Positions 21,642 through 33,310 of a DNA stretch of 64,000 nucleotides are shown piece after piece (position 1 is the first letter of the stretch; the number at the start of each line of letters is the position of its first letter). Made by a program: the position numbers and the translations under genes. The DNA lies in contig NC_089429.1 of assembly GCF_026210795.1 (NCBI RefSeq), forward strand, positions 7,659,001 to 7,723,000, in the 5' to 3' direction. The stretch is from Rhizophagus irregularis (taxonomy: Eukaryota > Glomeromycota > Glomeromycetes > Glomerales > Glomeraceae). The notes under the pieces are model-generated. The model was not told the DNA's origin. It ran no database searches and was given only the letters and a program-made list of their open reading frames with translations.

Positions 21642-23977
21642 ATTTATAATCAATCTTTGAACAAATTGGTTCAGTGATACTTGTTTAGGATCCCAAACAT
21701 GCTAAGAAGATAGCAAGATATGGTTGTGACTGGCGCTCATTTCTTAACATTTGGCACGATATTAGTTTTCCAAATCGCAATGATGGATCGTTGAGATTAT
21801 GCTGCAACATATAGAACTTTTTTACATCAAATTTAAGGTAATGTTTAAATCATAATGAAAATCAGATATTGAAAGGACTCTATTTATTTATTTTTAATAG
21901 TTTTAAACAATATTTAATTTATTAAAATTATTATAATATTTTAATAGGTAAATGATGATAGCTATTTAATAAGACTATTACCCCAATTGAATGAATTCAT
22001 TCGTATGGTAATTGAATACTTTTTTTTGCATTTATGATAATTTCAACATATTAGCCAGAAAGTATTCTGATTTTATTTATATTTTCTCGCAGGAAGAATT
22101 GATGTTATTATTAGTAAAAAGCCTACTGTGATATATTATCCTTTGCTTCCTTGGCTCCATGTCATAGGATGCTGTGAACACTTTAGAATGACTGGGCAAG
22201 TGACAACTGACAAGACCAATAAGTTGACTAGCAAATCTTCACCCATCAAGTCAAACAAACAAAAGCAACAGAGGTTTCAAGAAGAAACAGAACGGAAGAA
22301 GAAATAATTTGATTTCGCTGATGCTTGCCAAAATCATGCAATATTCAAAATCCTTAAGGAGTAAACAACTGGCATTTGAGAACTGAAGGAAAACTTGTAC
22401 GAATAGGTGTTATTACTATTTTTATTCTGATTTTAACTATTCAAGGATATCAGTTATTTCTATACTCTGCTGAATCTTTGCCAGCTACAACGAGACAAGG
22501 CGCACTGTCTTCAATGATGACATCATCTGCTTCTTCTCCTTATGATCCAGCAAACCTAGACGGACAAAGTGCAAACACATCTAATGAACGTGATCCGATT
22601 TTAGATAATAATAGTATTATGGGAAACAATTCTGGAAGTGGAATAGCAATGGTCACGTAATATACGTAATATGCGTAATATGGATGGAACGTGAAATTCT
22701 TTATTGATGAAGTCAAAATGTGTTTGGTGTGATTTGTATTTGTAGTTAAAGGAGATGGGAGTTGATGGGTATCGTATAACCTATTTATTTCTTGATCACG
22801 CGATTGCAGAAGGAACGTTAAATTCTTTATTGACGAAGTTGATCAAGGATTATTATATGAACATCATTGATTACTAATCGATTAGAATGCGACTCGACTT
22901 TGCGACGCATCACCAGAATTACTAAAATTGATTAAAGATTCGAAAAAGAAGTATGAAAAGTCTTTATCGAATAAATCTACCTCTTCTAATGTGTAAAGAA
23001 CTATTTTTTTTTATCTTGTGAAGGCGAGGAAGATAAGTATATGAGTTGAAGGGTAGTGTATTATATCTATAGTTATCTAATAATGATATAAAATTAATAT
23101 TAACTTCAAATATTCTTTATAATTACGTGTTCATTTAGAAGTTTTCTGTTGAACCACAAAGTAGAGGAATTATTAGCTGAATCATCAGAATATATTGGTG
23201 CATTTCAACCTACTGATTTAATGGTTGAATCAAATCAGATTGTGACTGAGGTTTTAAGGCAAACAAAATAACGGATCTCAATTAGCATTGCATCAAATTT
23301 GTTTTTGACCCAAAAAACCTGATGTTTGATAAAAAAAAAGAAAGAAGTGCTGAGGCGAATTTAAAGATAATTGTGAGGGTATTCTTCACCGTAATCATCA
23401 ACTCTTCTACAATTGACGCGAAAAAATCCGGGATGGCGAAAGTACCGGAAAATTTGAGGCAATTTCATCAAAAATTTGAATTCTGAAATTGATAAAAGCA
23501 GAGGAAAAGTTATGGAGGAAGGACGAAACGAATATCAAACTTTAGGATTGTCCATGCTCCTGCGAGAAGGAAAAGAGATCACGCGTATTACTTTATTAGT
23601 ATTGGCAATTTATTTCAAGCATAGAGTTTGAATCATTGTTTAATAAACTGGTCAACCTTTTCAAAGGTGTTGATATAAATATTATATATATAGTTATATA
23701 TATAGTGAATGCTTTCGGTAAAAAAAAATTGGAAAAGGAAAAAAATATTTCATTTTTTCATTTTTTATTTGGTTGCTCTTGTACTAAGTAGTCGATTAGC
23801 GAAGCGATGTTAATCACATATTTGATCACGTGATGAAGTCCGTTTGTCCGCACGCGTCACGTCTGCTACATCGATAACAAAAAAAATGTAAACAAGTTAA
23901 AAATAGAATAAAATTTGTATATAAACGGTTTCCGTTTGACCGTTTCCTAGTTTACTTATCTTTTCCTATTCTTTGTA
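21642..23977. repeat. Right arm of large inverted repeat with decayed coding DNA
   Basis: This arm is inverted with respect to 13311-15278. On the plus strand it shows exon-like pieces around KIARYGCDW, a GT..AG interval at 21838-21947, and RIDVIISKKP. HVIGCCEHFRMTGQVT and SNKQKQQRFQEETE follow. A further stretch, not in the left arm (about 22461-22648), reads SAESLPATTRQGALSS then an Asn/Ser/Asp-rich tail. Later pieces include HKVEELLAESSEYIGAFQPT and KVPENLRQFHQKF. Stops separate these pieces. The family is unknown. The right arm retains more sequence and is probably nearer the original. Confidence 0.75.
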
Positions 23978-24075
23978 AATAAAGGAGGTTAGTTTACTTA
24001 TATTTGTAAAAAAATAATAATATTTATAAATTAATGCTTTTTATCGCTACTTTTATCGCTCCAGACTCCAGTTAT

Positions 24076-24183
24076 TCTCTTTCCATTAACTAAATATCTT
24101 AGGAATTCTCTTTCCGTTAAGGAGGTTCACTAACCTCCTTACTGGAAAGAGAATCTCTGGGATATTTAGTTAATGAAAAGAGA
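24076..24183. repeat. Long imperfect hairpin, about 50-bp arms
   Basis: The left arm (CTCTTTCCATTAACTAAATA ... CTCTTTCCGTTAAGGAGGTT) pairs with the right arm (AACCTCCTTACTGGAAAGAG ... TATTTAGTTAATGAAAAGAG) around a loop of about 3-5 bases. The arms differ at a handful of positions, as in an old foldback element. No protein is encoded. Confidence 0.8.
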
Positions 24184-24199
24184 TAGAAATTCCCTTTCC

Positions 24200-24853
24200 A
24201 GTTGATTAACTTCCTGTACGGAATAACGATTAGGACTTTACTTCAAGTAATTATTTTTATTTTATATTATGATATTACTGTAATTGATTTTTTAATTGTT
24301 TACATAAATAAATGTTCATATTTTCAAATAGATTATACATATTGCATTATTCCGTCTCCACGTTGGGAATATATGCAAGTTCGAGAGTCATTTAGAATAG
24401 AATATCCTGTATAATGGTAAAGATACTTTTAACGGTTTATGGTCATGTAACATTTATTTTTTTCGTTATCTAATAGAGACAAAACATAAATTTTAGGTCT
24501 CAACGCTGGATTCCAAGTTTTCTCCGTTTCTTTTATGATTCATCTAAGATCTGTGACTCCCGAAAGGAATCGTTCTCTTCAAGAACAATAGATATGAAAT
24601 CGTATCATCACTGTCTTCCTCTTAAACGAAATCCCATTGAAAAAAAAACGGGTTGAACAGCTGGAAATGGTTTTGTGTCTTGGTTCTGTTATAATCATGG
24701 GTTGGTTGTTTTTCTGTCTATTATAGACAAATGATTTCTTAATCTAATAAGAAATTGTATTATCTGATATTTGTCGAAGGAGAAGGAATTAGCAATACGT
24801 TAGACGAGGCATTACATTCATTAGTGTAGAAAGTAGGCAGAAACAAATTTTTA
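24200..24853. other. Intergenic, within outer part of inverted-repeat region
   Basis: A 70-codon frame (24202-24414) starts at TTG; its last 20 residues (IPSPRWEYMQVRESFRIEYP) look protein-like and could be an exon remnant following an ATAG acceptor near 24331. Otherwise nothing recognised. Confidence 0.35.
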
Positions 24854-24985
24854 TACATTTACTACCCGTTGTTCAGAAAAAAAAAAAATAAAATATTTTT
24901 TATTCGCAAAACTAATGAGATTACATCATTGATCATTGTACTGTATATCAATTGTGACATTCGATCATAATTTAAGATATTCTTT
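24854..24985. repeat. Outer right part of the large inverted repeat
   Basis: Inverted copy of about 12437-12547, running from TTTACTACCCGTTGTTCAG to TCACAATTGATATACAG when each is read on the matching strand. The homology ends sharply near CGATCATAATTT. Confidence 0.75.
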
Positions 24986-24989
24986 GTGT

Positions 24990-25990
24990 TGTAATAACAC
25001 TGCCCCCCGGCATTTCACGGCTTTAAAATTAATTATGTTGGCTTATGCCATTATTTTTTCTACCCCTCCTTTTTGGTAATTTTGGTTCCAGAATCTTGCG
25101 TATATATCACCGATAGCAAACTATAATTGAATCACTGACGGTTCATTACTAATCAAACCAGTGACTACTTATTTTCACGCCCGTCCTTCGGTGGTAATCA
25201 CGGTAATGACGTTTAGGTCACGTGGCGATTTTCGGTTGTCCGTATCTCGAGTCCCTCACATTTGATTTGCTTCTCTCTATGGATGCTAAGAATATTGAAC
25301 ACCAAATCTTCTTCAACTCTATATTCTGAGAGACGATCCCACTGTCTTTGCTGAGGTCTTTGAGGTAGTAATAAATCTGCTTAAGCAGAGGAGAAAGGTT
25401 TTCTTTCCCTTTTTCTTTCCTTCTTTATTATTATATACTTTTTATTATACTATTACCCCTTTAACTTTTGTTTTTCGTTGTTTTATACATACTTTCTTTT
25501 TGTCTATCTTATCATCCAGTTATGGTAGTGATTATATGAGACATACTTTCAAGTGTTAAGGGATCAGGATTTTTCTGAAGATCCTAGCATCAAAACTTAC
25601 ATTCCTCTTAATTATACATTTTTTTTTAAGTCACAATCCTTCTATTTCTTTAAATGCTTACTGGGTAAATGTACTATTTACTCATTACTCATTATTCTTA
25701 CTTTCTTTTTAAACAGGACAAAAATCTCACTTTTCCCTCACTTTTTTGATTACTATCATCATCATCATTATGATCTAAATGCAAAGCAAGTAGCACTGAA
25801 ATGTTGCGTTACTTCTTCCTTATGTCTAAAATCTTGTAGTTGTTAGTGTTAATGTTTGATCTGAATATTATTTTATATAAATGTTAAATGTGAAGTTCAA
25901 GTCCTGTATTATATATTTGTAAATTGGATTATAATATTGAGATTACCAGTTAATACCATTTAATAAAGTTGCTTGTTTAAATTATTTTTA
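24990..25990. other. Intergenic; less AT-rich patch
   Basis: At 25050-25380 the DNA is noticeably less AT-rich and contains short protein-like frames (for example MDAKNIEHQIFFNSIF from an ATG at about 25281, then in another frame DDPTVFAEVFEVVINLL). This may be the remains of an exon, but I could not link it to a family. A CATCATCATCATTA tract lies near 25757. Confidence 0.35.
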
Positions 25991-25998
25991 GTTTATTG

Positions 25999-26356
25999 CC
26001 ATTTTCAGAAATATATGTAATCCAAGCCACCCTATTAAAAAAACAAAATTTTGCAATTTTTTTGAATATTTACATGGAAAAAAGGTAGTTATTAAGGAAA
26101 TTAAAGCAAAATTCAAAAAATTTAAGATATTTAAGTGAGTTTTCTTGTAAAAAATTATTATTTTTACGTAAACATTAAATCTTTACTTATAAGGAAACTT
26201 ATGTAAGTATTTAAAGTTTTTTGAGTTTCGCTTCAATTTTTTTAATAATTGTTCTTTTTCCATATAATTATTCAGAAAAATCGCTAAGTTTTGCAAAATT
26301 TTGAAAATCTGTTTTTTTAGTGGAGTAATTTAGATCTATACATATTTCTGAAAATG
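25999..26356. mobile_element. MITE-like element, 358 bp, long imperfect termini
   Basis: The ends are CCATTTTCAGAAATATATGT and ACATATTTCTGAAAATGG, and the inverted similarity continues inward for about 60 bp to an AAAATTTTGCAA / TTTTGCAAAATTTTG pair. No coding capacity. Confidence 0.7.
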
Positions 26357-26631
26357 GTGATAATATGAATTATTATTTTGTCAAGTTTTTTCTTTTTAAC
26401 ATTTTAACAGTTTGCTAAATTATTTAGTTTGCCTAGCAATCTTATATATTAATGCTAATGATAATTACCATCATTCTTATTGTAATTTTACTTTAAAATA
26501 TGTCCAATTAGAGCAGCCAATTGCTATTTTTAAATTATTTGCAACATTATTTTATTTTATTTTTAATAACCATTTTTGTTAAACTCTCAATTATTAGACA
26601 ATTCCAACTTTAAAATTATTACAGTCAAACC

Positions 26632-27109
26632 TCTATGTACCAATCCCCAGTGTACCGATAATTTCCTGTACTGATAAATTTTCATTGTTCCATTTCACGT
26701 ATAATAAAAAATCGCATTGTATTGATATTGTATATAATTTCATGATGTAACATATACCAATACTTTTTCTTGGTCCCTTTATAATAATATATAACTATAC
26801 TAGTATTAATTCAGGCCAGTACTATAAAGTTAGTCTAAGTAAAAGATTTAATTTGAATTCTTTTGCAGTTTATTTTACCAAAATTTAATTATTTAAGTCC
26901 ATTAATCAGGTGGTATTTGTTTGCATTATATTACTCGTAATATATTGATATTGTTTCCAATTAGAAGCATCAGTATCAAGGTCTGACTGTCCGCTAATCT
27001 AATAATAGACGTGATTTACAATATGATATACAGTAATTGTATACTGATAATTCAATGTACTGATACTTTTTCTCTAAAACAACCTCATTAGTACATAGAG
27101 ATTTGACTG
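26632..27109. mobile_element. Non-autonomous pogo/Tc1-like element, 478 bp
   Basis: The termini are CAGTCAAACCTCTATGTAC and GTACATAGAGATTTGACTG (one mismatch in 19), flanked on both sides by TA, as expected from Tc1/mariner superfamily insertion; CAGT...ACTG ends are typical of the pogo branch. Subterminal CTGTACTGATA / TGTACTGATACT copies are present. No transposase frame is found inside, so it depends on a transposase elsewhere. Confidence 0.85.
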
Positions 27110-27112
27110 TAT

Positions 27113-27925
27113 CCATTATAAAAATGTTTTTATTTTTTTTATTCTATTTGTTTAGTGAAAGTCACTTTAACTGAATATTATTTATTTCTAATATAATAAA
27201 AAGTTTAAAAATATTTAAATGAAAGCCAAATTTTCCAATGCTAATATTGTATTAACTATTTCATTTTTTCTTAATTTGTTTTATTTTTTCTTTTCCTTTT
27301 TTTTTATAATAATAATCATAATAATATAGTTTATAGTTTATTTTATAATATTGTAGAATATTTAATTAAAATTATTATTTATATAATATTTTTAATTTAT
27401 AAGTTTATTATTATTTATAATTGGTATTGTTAAAACTCATCCCTATGAAAAATCTGGTTAATATTAATCTTATTTAAATATACAGTAGATTAACAAAAGT
27501 GACCAACCAAACAACCACCTAAAAATTAATAAAATTAGTTATTTTTATTAACAATTTTATATTTATTTTAAAATTAAAAATATAAAAACCTATTTTAAAG
27601 TATCTTTATATTTAATTGTTAATAATAAAATTATATATAAATATTTAATTTTAATGTAAAAAAAAAATTGATTTTTTAACTAGAGCAAAATATATACCAA
27701 ATATCAATTTTTTAAATTTTATATTAATAAAAATAATATATAGGTTAAGTAAAAATAGATGCTTTAGTTGTAAAAAAAATATTTTTATATAAAGGAAGAT
27801 TATATACTAAAAATCTAATGTATTTAAAAACCTTACTTACTTTTAATAAAGACCTTCAGACAAAATTTCAGATTTACTGATAATTTTACTAATTTTTCTA
27901 ATTTTCTTATATTATAATTTTACTA
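27113..27925. other. AT-rich, gene-free
   Basis: Very AT-rich. A TACAGTAGATTAACAAAAGT sequence at 27481 resembles the left end of an element, but I see no matching right end. Confidence 0.45.
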
Positions 27926-27929
27926 TATA

Positions 27930-28092
27930 TGGGCACTTTGCAGTAGAAAGGAACGAAACTACTAAAAAAAATAAAAAATGAATTAATATAAAATTTGAAC
28001 AAATTATAGCATTTAGAATATTTTTGGCATACATATAAAAGAAAATTTGAATTTTTTTAGTAGTTTCATCCCTTTTTACTGCAAAGTGCCCA
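27930..28092. mobile_element. MITE, 163 bp, TA-flanked
   Basis: The element starts TGGGCACTTTGCAGTAGAAA and ends with the inverted TTTTTACTGCAAAGTGCCCA. The inverted similarity extends about 35-40 bp to a GAAACTACTAAAAAAA / TTTTTTTAGTAGTTTC pair with few mismatches. TA lies on both sides. The arms make up about half the element. Confidence 0.85.
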
Positions 28093-28640
28093 TAAAAGTT
28101 TAAACCACTTTATTTTTAATTATATTAAATCAAATTTTATTTTTATTTATATAAGTTTTTTTTAAAAAAAATTCTTTATATTGTAATTTTTTGAATAAAT
28201 ATAAAAATTACTAATTTGCATTTATAATTATGTAAAATAAAGTTTTTTTTTTTAATAATAAAATTTTAACTCTTTAACTAAAGCAGTTACAGTAAAATAA
28301 ATATAAAATTCTAATAGTTTAATTAATAATAAATTATATTTTAAATTTCATGAAAATTGAATTAGTTTTATAAATAGATATTTGCTGGTAAAAATAATTT
28401 TATAAAATTAATGAATAACTAAAAATATACAAATTATTATACTGCTAATGCATTTTGTATAATTCCAAAAATTATCAAATTGTTTGAGATGTAATTAATT
28501 CTAGTAATAAATAACAAATAGAATAAAAAAGTTGGTAATAAAAACAGATTTATTAAATATTATTATTATTTAAATATCTACTAGTGATTATGTATTTCAT
28601 TTTGTAAAAATAGGTTATATTCTATTATATAATATAAATC
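28093..28640. other. AT-rich, gene-free
   Basis: Nothing recognised. Confidence 0.5.
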
Positions 28641-28742
28641 CTATAAAAAATTTTTCAGAAAAATAATCATATGTCTAAGTTTTTTCAGAATAAAAACTAG
28701 AAAAATGATCATTTATCAGAGTTTTTTCCAGAATTTTTATAG
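28641..28742. mobile_element. Small MITE family member (copy A)
   Basis: The ends CTATAAAAAATTTTTCAGAA and TTTTCCAGAATTTTTATAG are imperfect inverted repeats. The interior holds a repeated ATCATATGTCTAAGTTTTTTC / ATCATTTATCAGAGTTTTTT motif. A clear relative lies at 47454-47545 and a partial one at about 3190-3250. Confidence 0.7.
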
Positions 28743-28744
28743 AG

Positions 28745-31270
28745 AAAATAGGTATGAATTTTGGTAAAAGATATCAAGTTATTACTATCAGTTTGTATTA
28801 TATAATAATATATAATAGAATGTAAATTTTTATTAATAAAAGTTTATATGAAATAAAATGTAGATTTTATTTAAATATACATTTAAATATACAATAATAA
28901 ATGTAATACAATAAATGTATAAAATAAATGCTAATAAACTAATAAATTTATAAATGTTATAAGAAAAGAAACAATATTACTGCCTTTCTTGATGATTTCA
29001 ATACTAATAACTAAAATTTAAACTATAACTAAAACTAAAATTTAAAATTCAAGTCCCTGTTATCCATTTTTACAATTTATCCTGGAAACAATTTTAAAGT
29101 TATTTGTCACGCCTCTATCTGTCACATAGTTAATATGAAAATCACGCGATCGAACCTGCATTCGAAACCGATCTGCGTTAACATTAGCATTTTTGCTGCG
29201 TCACTATTAAGGGAAAAGTAAAATCAATAACAAAAAAATTAAACGATTTTTTATTTATACCGAAATAAATCTACCACTCTTCTAGTAATAAAATAAATTT
29301 ATACCGAAATAAATATCTTTATGAATTCTGCCAAAAATAATCCTAATGCAGACTGGACTTTTGATACAAATTCCTCCTTGAAGATTTAAGTAATAGATTC
29401 TATAAGTTTGTTTTATTAGGTATCCAAAACAAATTATACAAAAAGGACAATAGAATCGTAGAATCGTCGAAATTATACTATATGTGATTTGTTAGAAAAT
29501 TAAAATTTTTGTGAAAGAACAAAGAATAGGTTACAACAACTATTTTTATGTATCTATTATAAAATATTTTTATGAAATGAATTGTACGAAAAATCTTTTT
29601 TATCGCTAAATTTTGTTTAGTTTCAAATGATAATTTATGTTACAATCGTAAACTCTAATGCATATCGGCGTTTTCTTAATATTGGTCAGACCTTTTTTTA
29701 TGTATATTTCGGGGTCCTTATATCATCCCTTGTTTTTTGAGAAAAAATATACTAGCCTAATTAAAGTATCTTATGGTCAATACGAACGAATTTAGATAAA
29801 TTATTTCTTTTTATCTTACAAAAAGAATAATTTTTTTTTTTAAAAAAAAAAAAGAATTTTAGAAGACCTGTCGTTATAGTTAAAAGCTAAAGTTTTCAGA
29901 TCTACATACAATGAAGTCAGCTTGAATCAAAAGTGCAGATTTTTCAATGACGTTACTAATTAGTAACATGTCAACGACGCCAATATTTTTAACCTGCATA
30001 CACTATTTGCTATATGTAGAGATCATGCAGTCATCAGATAAGGGATTTGATAGATGTTACCATTTCAAATGCGTTTGCGCTTTAATAAATCTCAAAATAG
30101 TATAATTTTTTTTTTTTTAAATACAAATAAATATACTGTAACTATCTTTACTATTTTTGTATCCATTGAAAATCAAGGTAAAAAATTTTGTGTTCAAGTC
30201 ATCGAATAAACAAAAACGTTAAAAATGGGATATTATTATATTTGTGATAACAAAATTAAATTTGTGATAACATAAAATAACTAAAGTGATAATGTATATA
30301 TCACGTACGTTTTTTATGATTTTTATGTAGATCAGATACCCTTGCTTTTAAAGTCACACAAATAAAATTAAGCATCTGTTTTTATACTAGTCAATTTTTT
30401 TTTCTTTTGTTTCTAACAGATCAGGATTTCTATCCGGAATTTCAAAATCAGAAAGGGTTCATTCAATCATTAATTTTGAACAAATAAAAATCGGTGTTAC
30501 ATTTCAAAAGAGTGATCCGATATAAATGTTAACTTAATTAGTATATATATTGTTCAAAATCGTACTAATCAAAAATAAAAGAATTTGTCATATGCTTCTT
30601 TTACAAAGACTACAAAGAACGATATATTTAGAAAATTAATAAGTTTTTAGTTTTTGTTCCTTTATTTGGAATTTCTAAACCGTTTTAAGCGAACATTTAC
30701 GCAAATTACACAGGACAAAAAAAAAAAAATTAACCACTCAGATTTCTTTACCGATTTTTATAACATAGCCGAATATATTATCCTTTGTCATAAAATCAAG
30801 CGTAAATTTTTATCCCGAAATGACAGTGACGCATTTAAATACGAAAAATCGATTACGCAATGTTGCTTGTTTTTCTTTTTTGTTCTTTTTAATCAATTCA
30901 ATGATTACGCGTTTTTATGATTATTAAGAAAATTATTGCCGAATTATGAATGTAATTTCTTATAAAAAGTCTTTAAAAAATTCCAAGTAAAACCTCAAAA
31001 AAAAAACTTTTTTTTTTTACAAAAAAATCAAATACACAATAAAATAAATTCTAAATTCATTTTCGTCTCAAAAAACTATTAAAATTTCTTTCTTAATTCA
31101 AATTACACAAATTACATTTTTCTTTTTTTACATAAAAACATAAAAATCAAAAACTCTAAACAAAGAGTAATAAAATCGACCTTAATCAAATTCGCCCAAA
31201 AATTGTATGAAGGGCAGTGTAGACAAACATAATATAAGAAAAGACGAAGCAATAGAATGCGATAAAGTCG
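28745..31270. other. AT-rich, gene-poor stretch
   Basis: No convincing gene. An 88-codon frame at 30654-30920 starts at TTG and carries two Phe/Leu-rich segments. A short direct duplication with ATACCGAAATAAAT occurs near 29258 and 29301. A CTGTTACAA-type local GC patch (about 29110-29210, with ATCACGCGATCGAACCTGCA) is unexplained. Confidence 0.45.
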
Positions 31271-31486
31271 ATGATGCAAAATTTGCATTACGACTTGTTT
31301 GAAAATATAATTTTTCAAAGTCACAAATTTAAAAGTCCGCATTATCGTTTGAGAGCAGCATTAAATCGTATGTTTCGAATCATCATCTTTATTCGACCTT
31401 ATATTAGAAGAGTTGATGATCACGGAAGATTTACCTTAAAGGGTATGGGTCGTTTGAAGAACCTGGCGCAAAAGATCAAAAATTGA
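31271..31486 (+). CDS. Possible small basic protein, 71 residues
   Basis: An ATG (MMQNLHYDLFENIIF) opens a 71-codon frame ending in TGA. The C-terminal two-thirds is basic and well balanced in codon use (HYRLRAALNRMFRIIIFIRP, then RRVDDHGRFTLKGMGRLKNL), unlike the flanking low-complexity DNA. There is no signal peptide or recognised domain. It could be a small gene or the surviving exon of a larger one, because the beginning is less convincing than the end. No TATA box was found upstream. Confidence 0.35.
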   Translation: MMQNLHYDLFENIIFQSHKFKSPHYRLRAALNRMFRIIIFIRPYIRRVDDHGRFTLKGMGRLKNLAQKIKN

Positions 31487-31679
31487 AATTTAAAATCTCA
31501 AATATGGACATTGTTCTTTAAAGACATTTAAATCGTAGAGCATGTCAAAAATGATCATCTTTTCTGACGTCATCAGTGCCTTGAAATGATTATGCTGCAA
31601 GAAATGTGAAAATATTTTACCTTATATTAAAAAATATTATTATGAGAAAAAAATTAAATTAAAAAATAAAAATTAAAAA

Positions 31680-32115
31680 TTAAAATAGGAGAATAAACCT
31701 ATTTTTAACAACTAGAATTAAAAATAAGAATTAAGAAATTAGAATTAAAAAATAAAATTAATTTCAACCTATTTTTAACAACTATCAAAGAAATTAATTT
31801 TCTCTATTTTAGTAACTAGATAATAAGATAAGAAAATTAAGAGAAATTAGAATTAAAAAATATAGAGTTAAGAAATTAGAATAAAAAATATGAATTAATT
31901 TCAACCTATTTTTAACAACTATCAAAGAAATTAATTTTCTCTACTTTAGTAACTAGAAAATAAAATAAGAAAATTAAGAGAAATTAGAATTAAAAAATAT
32001 AGAGTTAAGAAATAAGAATTAAAAAATAAAAATTAAAATGGGAGAAAATTAATTTCAACCTATTTTTAACAACTATCAAAGAAATTAATTTTCTCTATTT
32101 TAATAACTAGAAAAT
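31680..32115. repeat. Tandem repeat, unit about 140-150 bp, three full copies
   Basis: The block CAACCTATTTTTAACAACTA with TCAAAG starts at about 31765, 31902 and 32056, with a partial copy near 31697. Each unit also has ATTAATTTTCTCTATTTTAG. The remainder is A-rich (AGAATTAAAAAATA) and varies in length, giving spacings of 137 and 154 bp. Confidence 0.85.
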
Positions 32116-32664
32116 AAGATATGAAATCAGGGGCAAAGTCAAGTCCGGTCAGAAATACTGTGATAAATCTATCAGAATGGCATGAATTAAAAAGAGGCCA
32201 TAAATTCCAAAGCTTTGTCAAGAAGTAGGGCAGTTAAATCAAGAAATACAAGAACTTCAAGAGAAAATTCAAATTCATGAAGATTTCTCAATTATCAAGT
32301 CTTCACAAAATTAAAAGAAATTAGAATTATAAGAATTAAAAATTAAAAAATTAAAAAAAAATACGAAATCAAAAAATAAAATTATGAATATTAATTAAAT
32401 TATGAATATTATGAAAATGATGAAAAATCAAAAAAAATTGTATTGAACACAAATATAGATTTGATCAAATATATTATTATATTGATGAAATTATTAAATT
32501 AGTAATAGATTATTAATATAGTTAATATTTTACAAGAGATTTTTGATCAATTGAATGTTTTAGAAGTATTAGTCTTATTTATTGTGATTCTTTAAATTCT
32601 GATTGTTAACAAATTTCTCATGATCAACATCAACAAATCGCACCAACAACCTATTACTTCTAAA

Positions 32665-32799
32665 ATGTCTGCCAGCACTAACTTCTTTTTTCGCAACCGT
32701 AATGAGAAAGACGGAAAGTTATTCTTTAAGTCATGGTTAACAAGCGTGTATTTTCCAACTGTGGAGCTATTGAGAAAAAGCGCTCTAGAAAAGCTATAG
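32665..32799 (+). CDS. Possible exon or short peptide, 44 residues
   Basis: The ATG in CTAAAATGTCTGCC is in good context (A at -3) and opens a 44-codon frame: MSASTNFFFRNRNEKDGKLF, then FKSWLTSVYF and LLRKSALEKL. The composition is protein-like. About 400 bp upstream another protein-like stretch (QEIQELQEKIQIHEDFS, a potential coiled coil at about 32240-32310) is in an open frame. The two could be parts of one decayed or spliced gene. Family unknown. Confidence 0.25.
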   Translation: MSASTNFFFRNRNEKDGKLFFKSWLTSVYFPTVELLRKSALEKL

Positions 32800-32809
32800 A
32801 AAAATAAGA

Positions 32810-33300
32810 AAATCAGGAAAGTAAAATTCAGAACTCATGATTTTTCTTAAACTGAACATATTAATATACAAGAACTATTTTTGCAAATCAGTCAAAAATT
32901 TGAGGATCATGAACGGGTCAAAGGGAGAAAATTAAAAAAAAAACATTGTAAGTTGATGTTCTGGTAACACTTTTTAATGTAATACGATATGATGGTGAAA
33001 TAACTAATCTACCTGCTAAATGAATTTCTTCGGCTATGAACTGTCTAAAGAATTTAAAAAAGGAAGACAGATTTTCAGATTGTTATTTGTCAAATTATTA
33101 GATTTATTTTATATTTACTTCTATTTCATTTTTTCCTTTTTTTTCCTCTTTTGAATTTTGATATACTAGATTTCGTTCAAAGAAGATCACTGTGATTAAG
33201 AACTGTGATTAAGAAGAAATATTTCATAAATTAAACATTAATCGCGACTCATATTCAACCTTAGTTACCGATTTGAGGTTTTTAAAGTTCTAACGGAGTT
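32810..33300. other. Intergenic
   Basis: Nothing recognised apart from a short duplicated CTGTGATTAAGAA at about 33190 and 33205. Confidence 0.45.
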
Positions 33301-33310
33301 ACAATGATTA

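Noticed and set aside
30654-30920. 88-codon ORF
   Set aside because: TTG start, Phe/Leu-rich low complexity, no promoter or domain.
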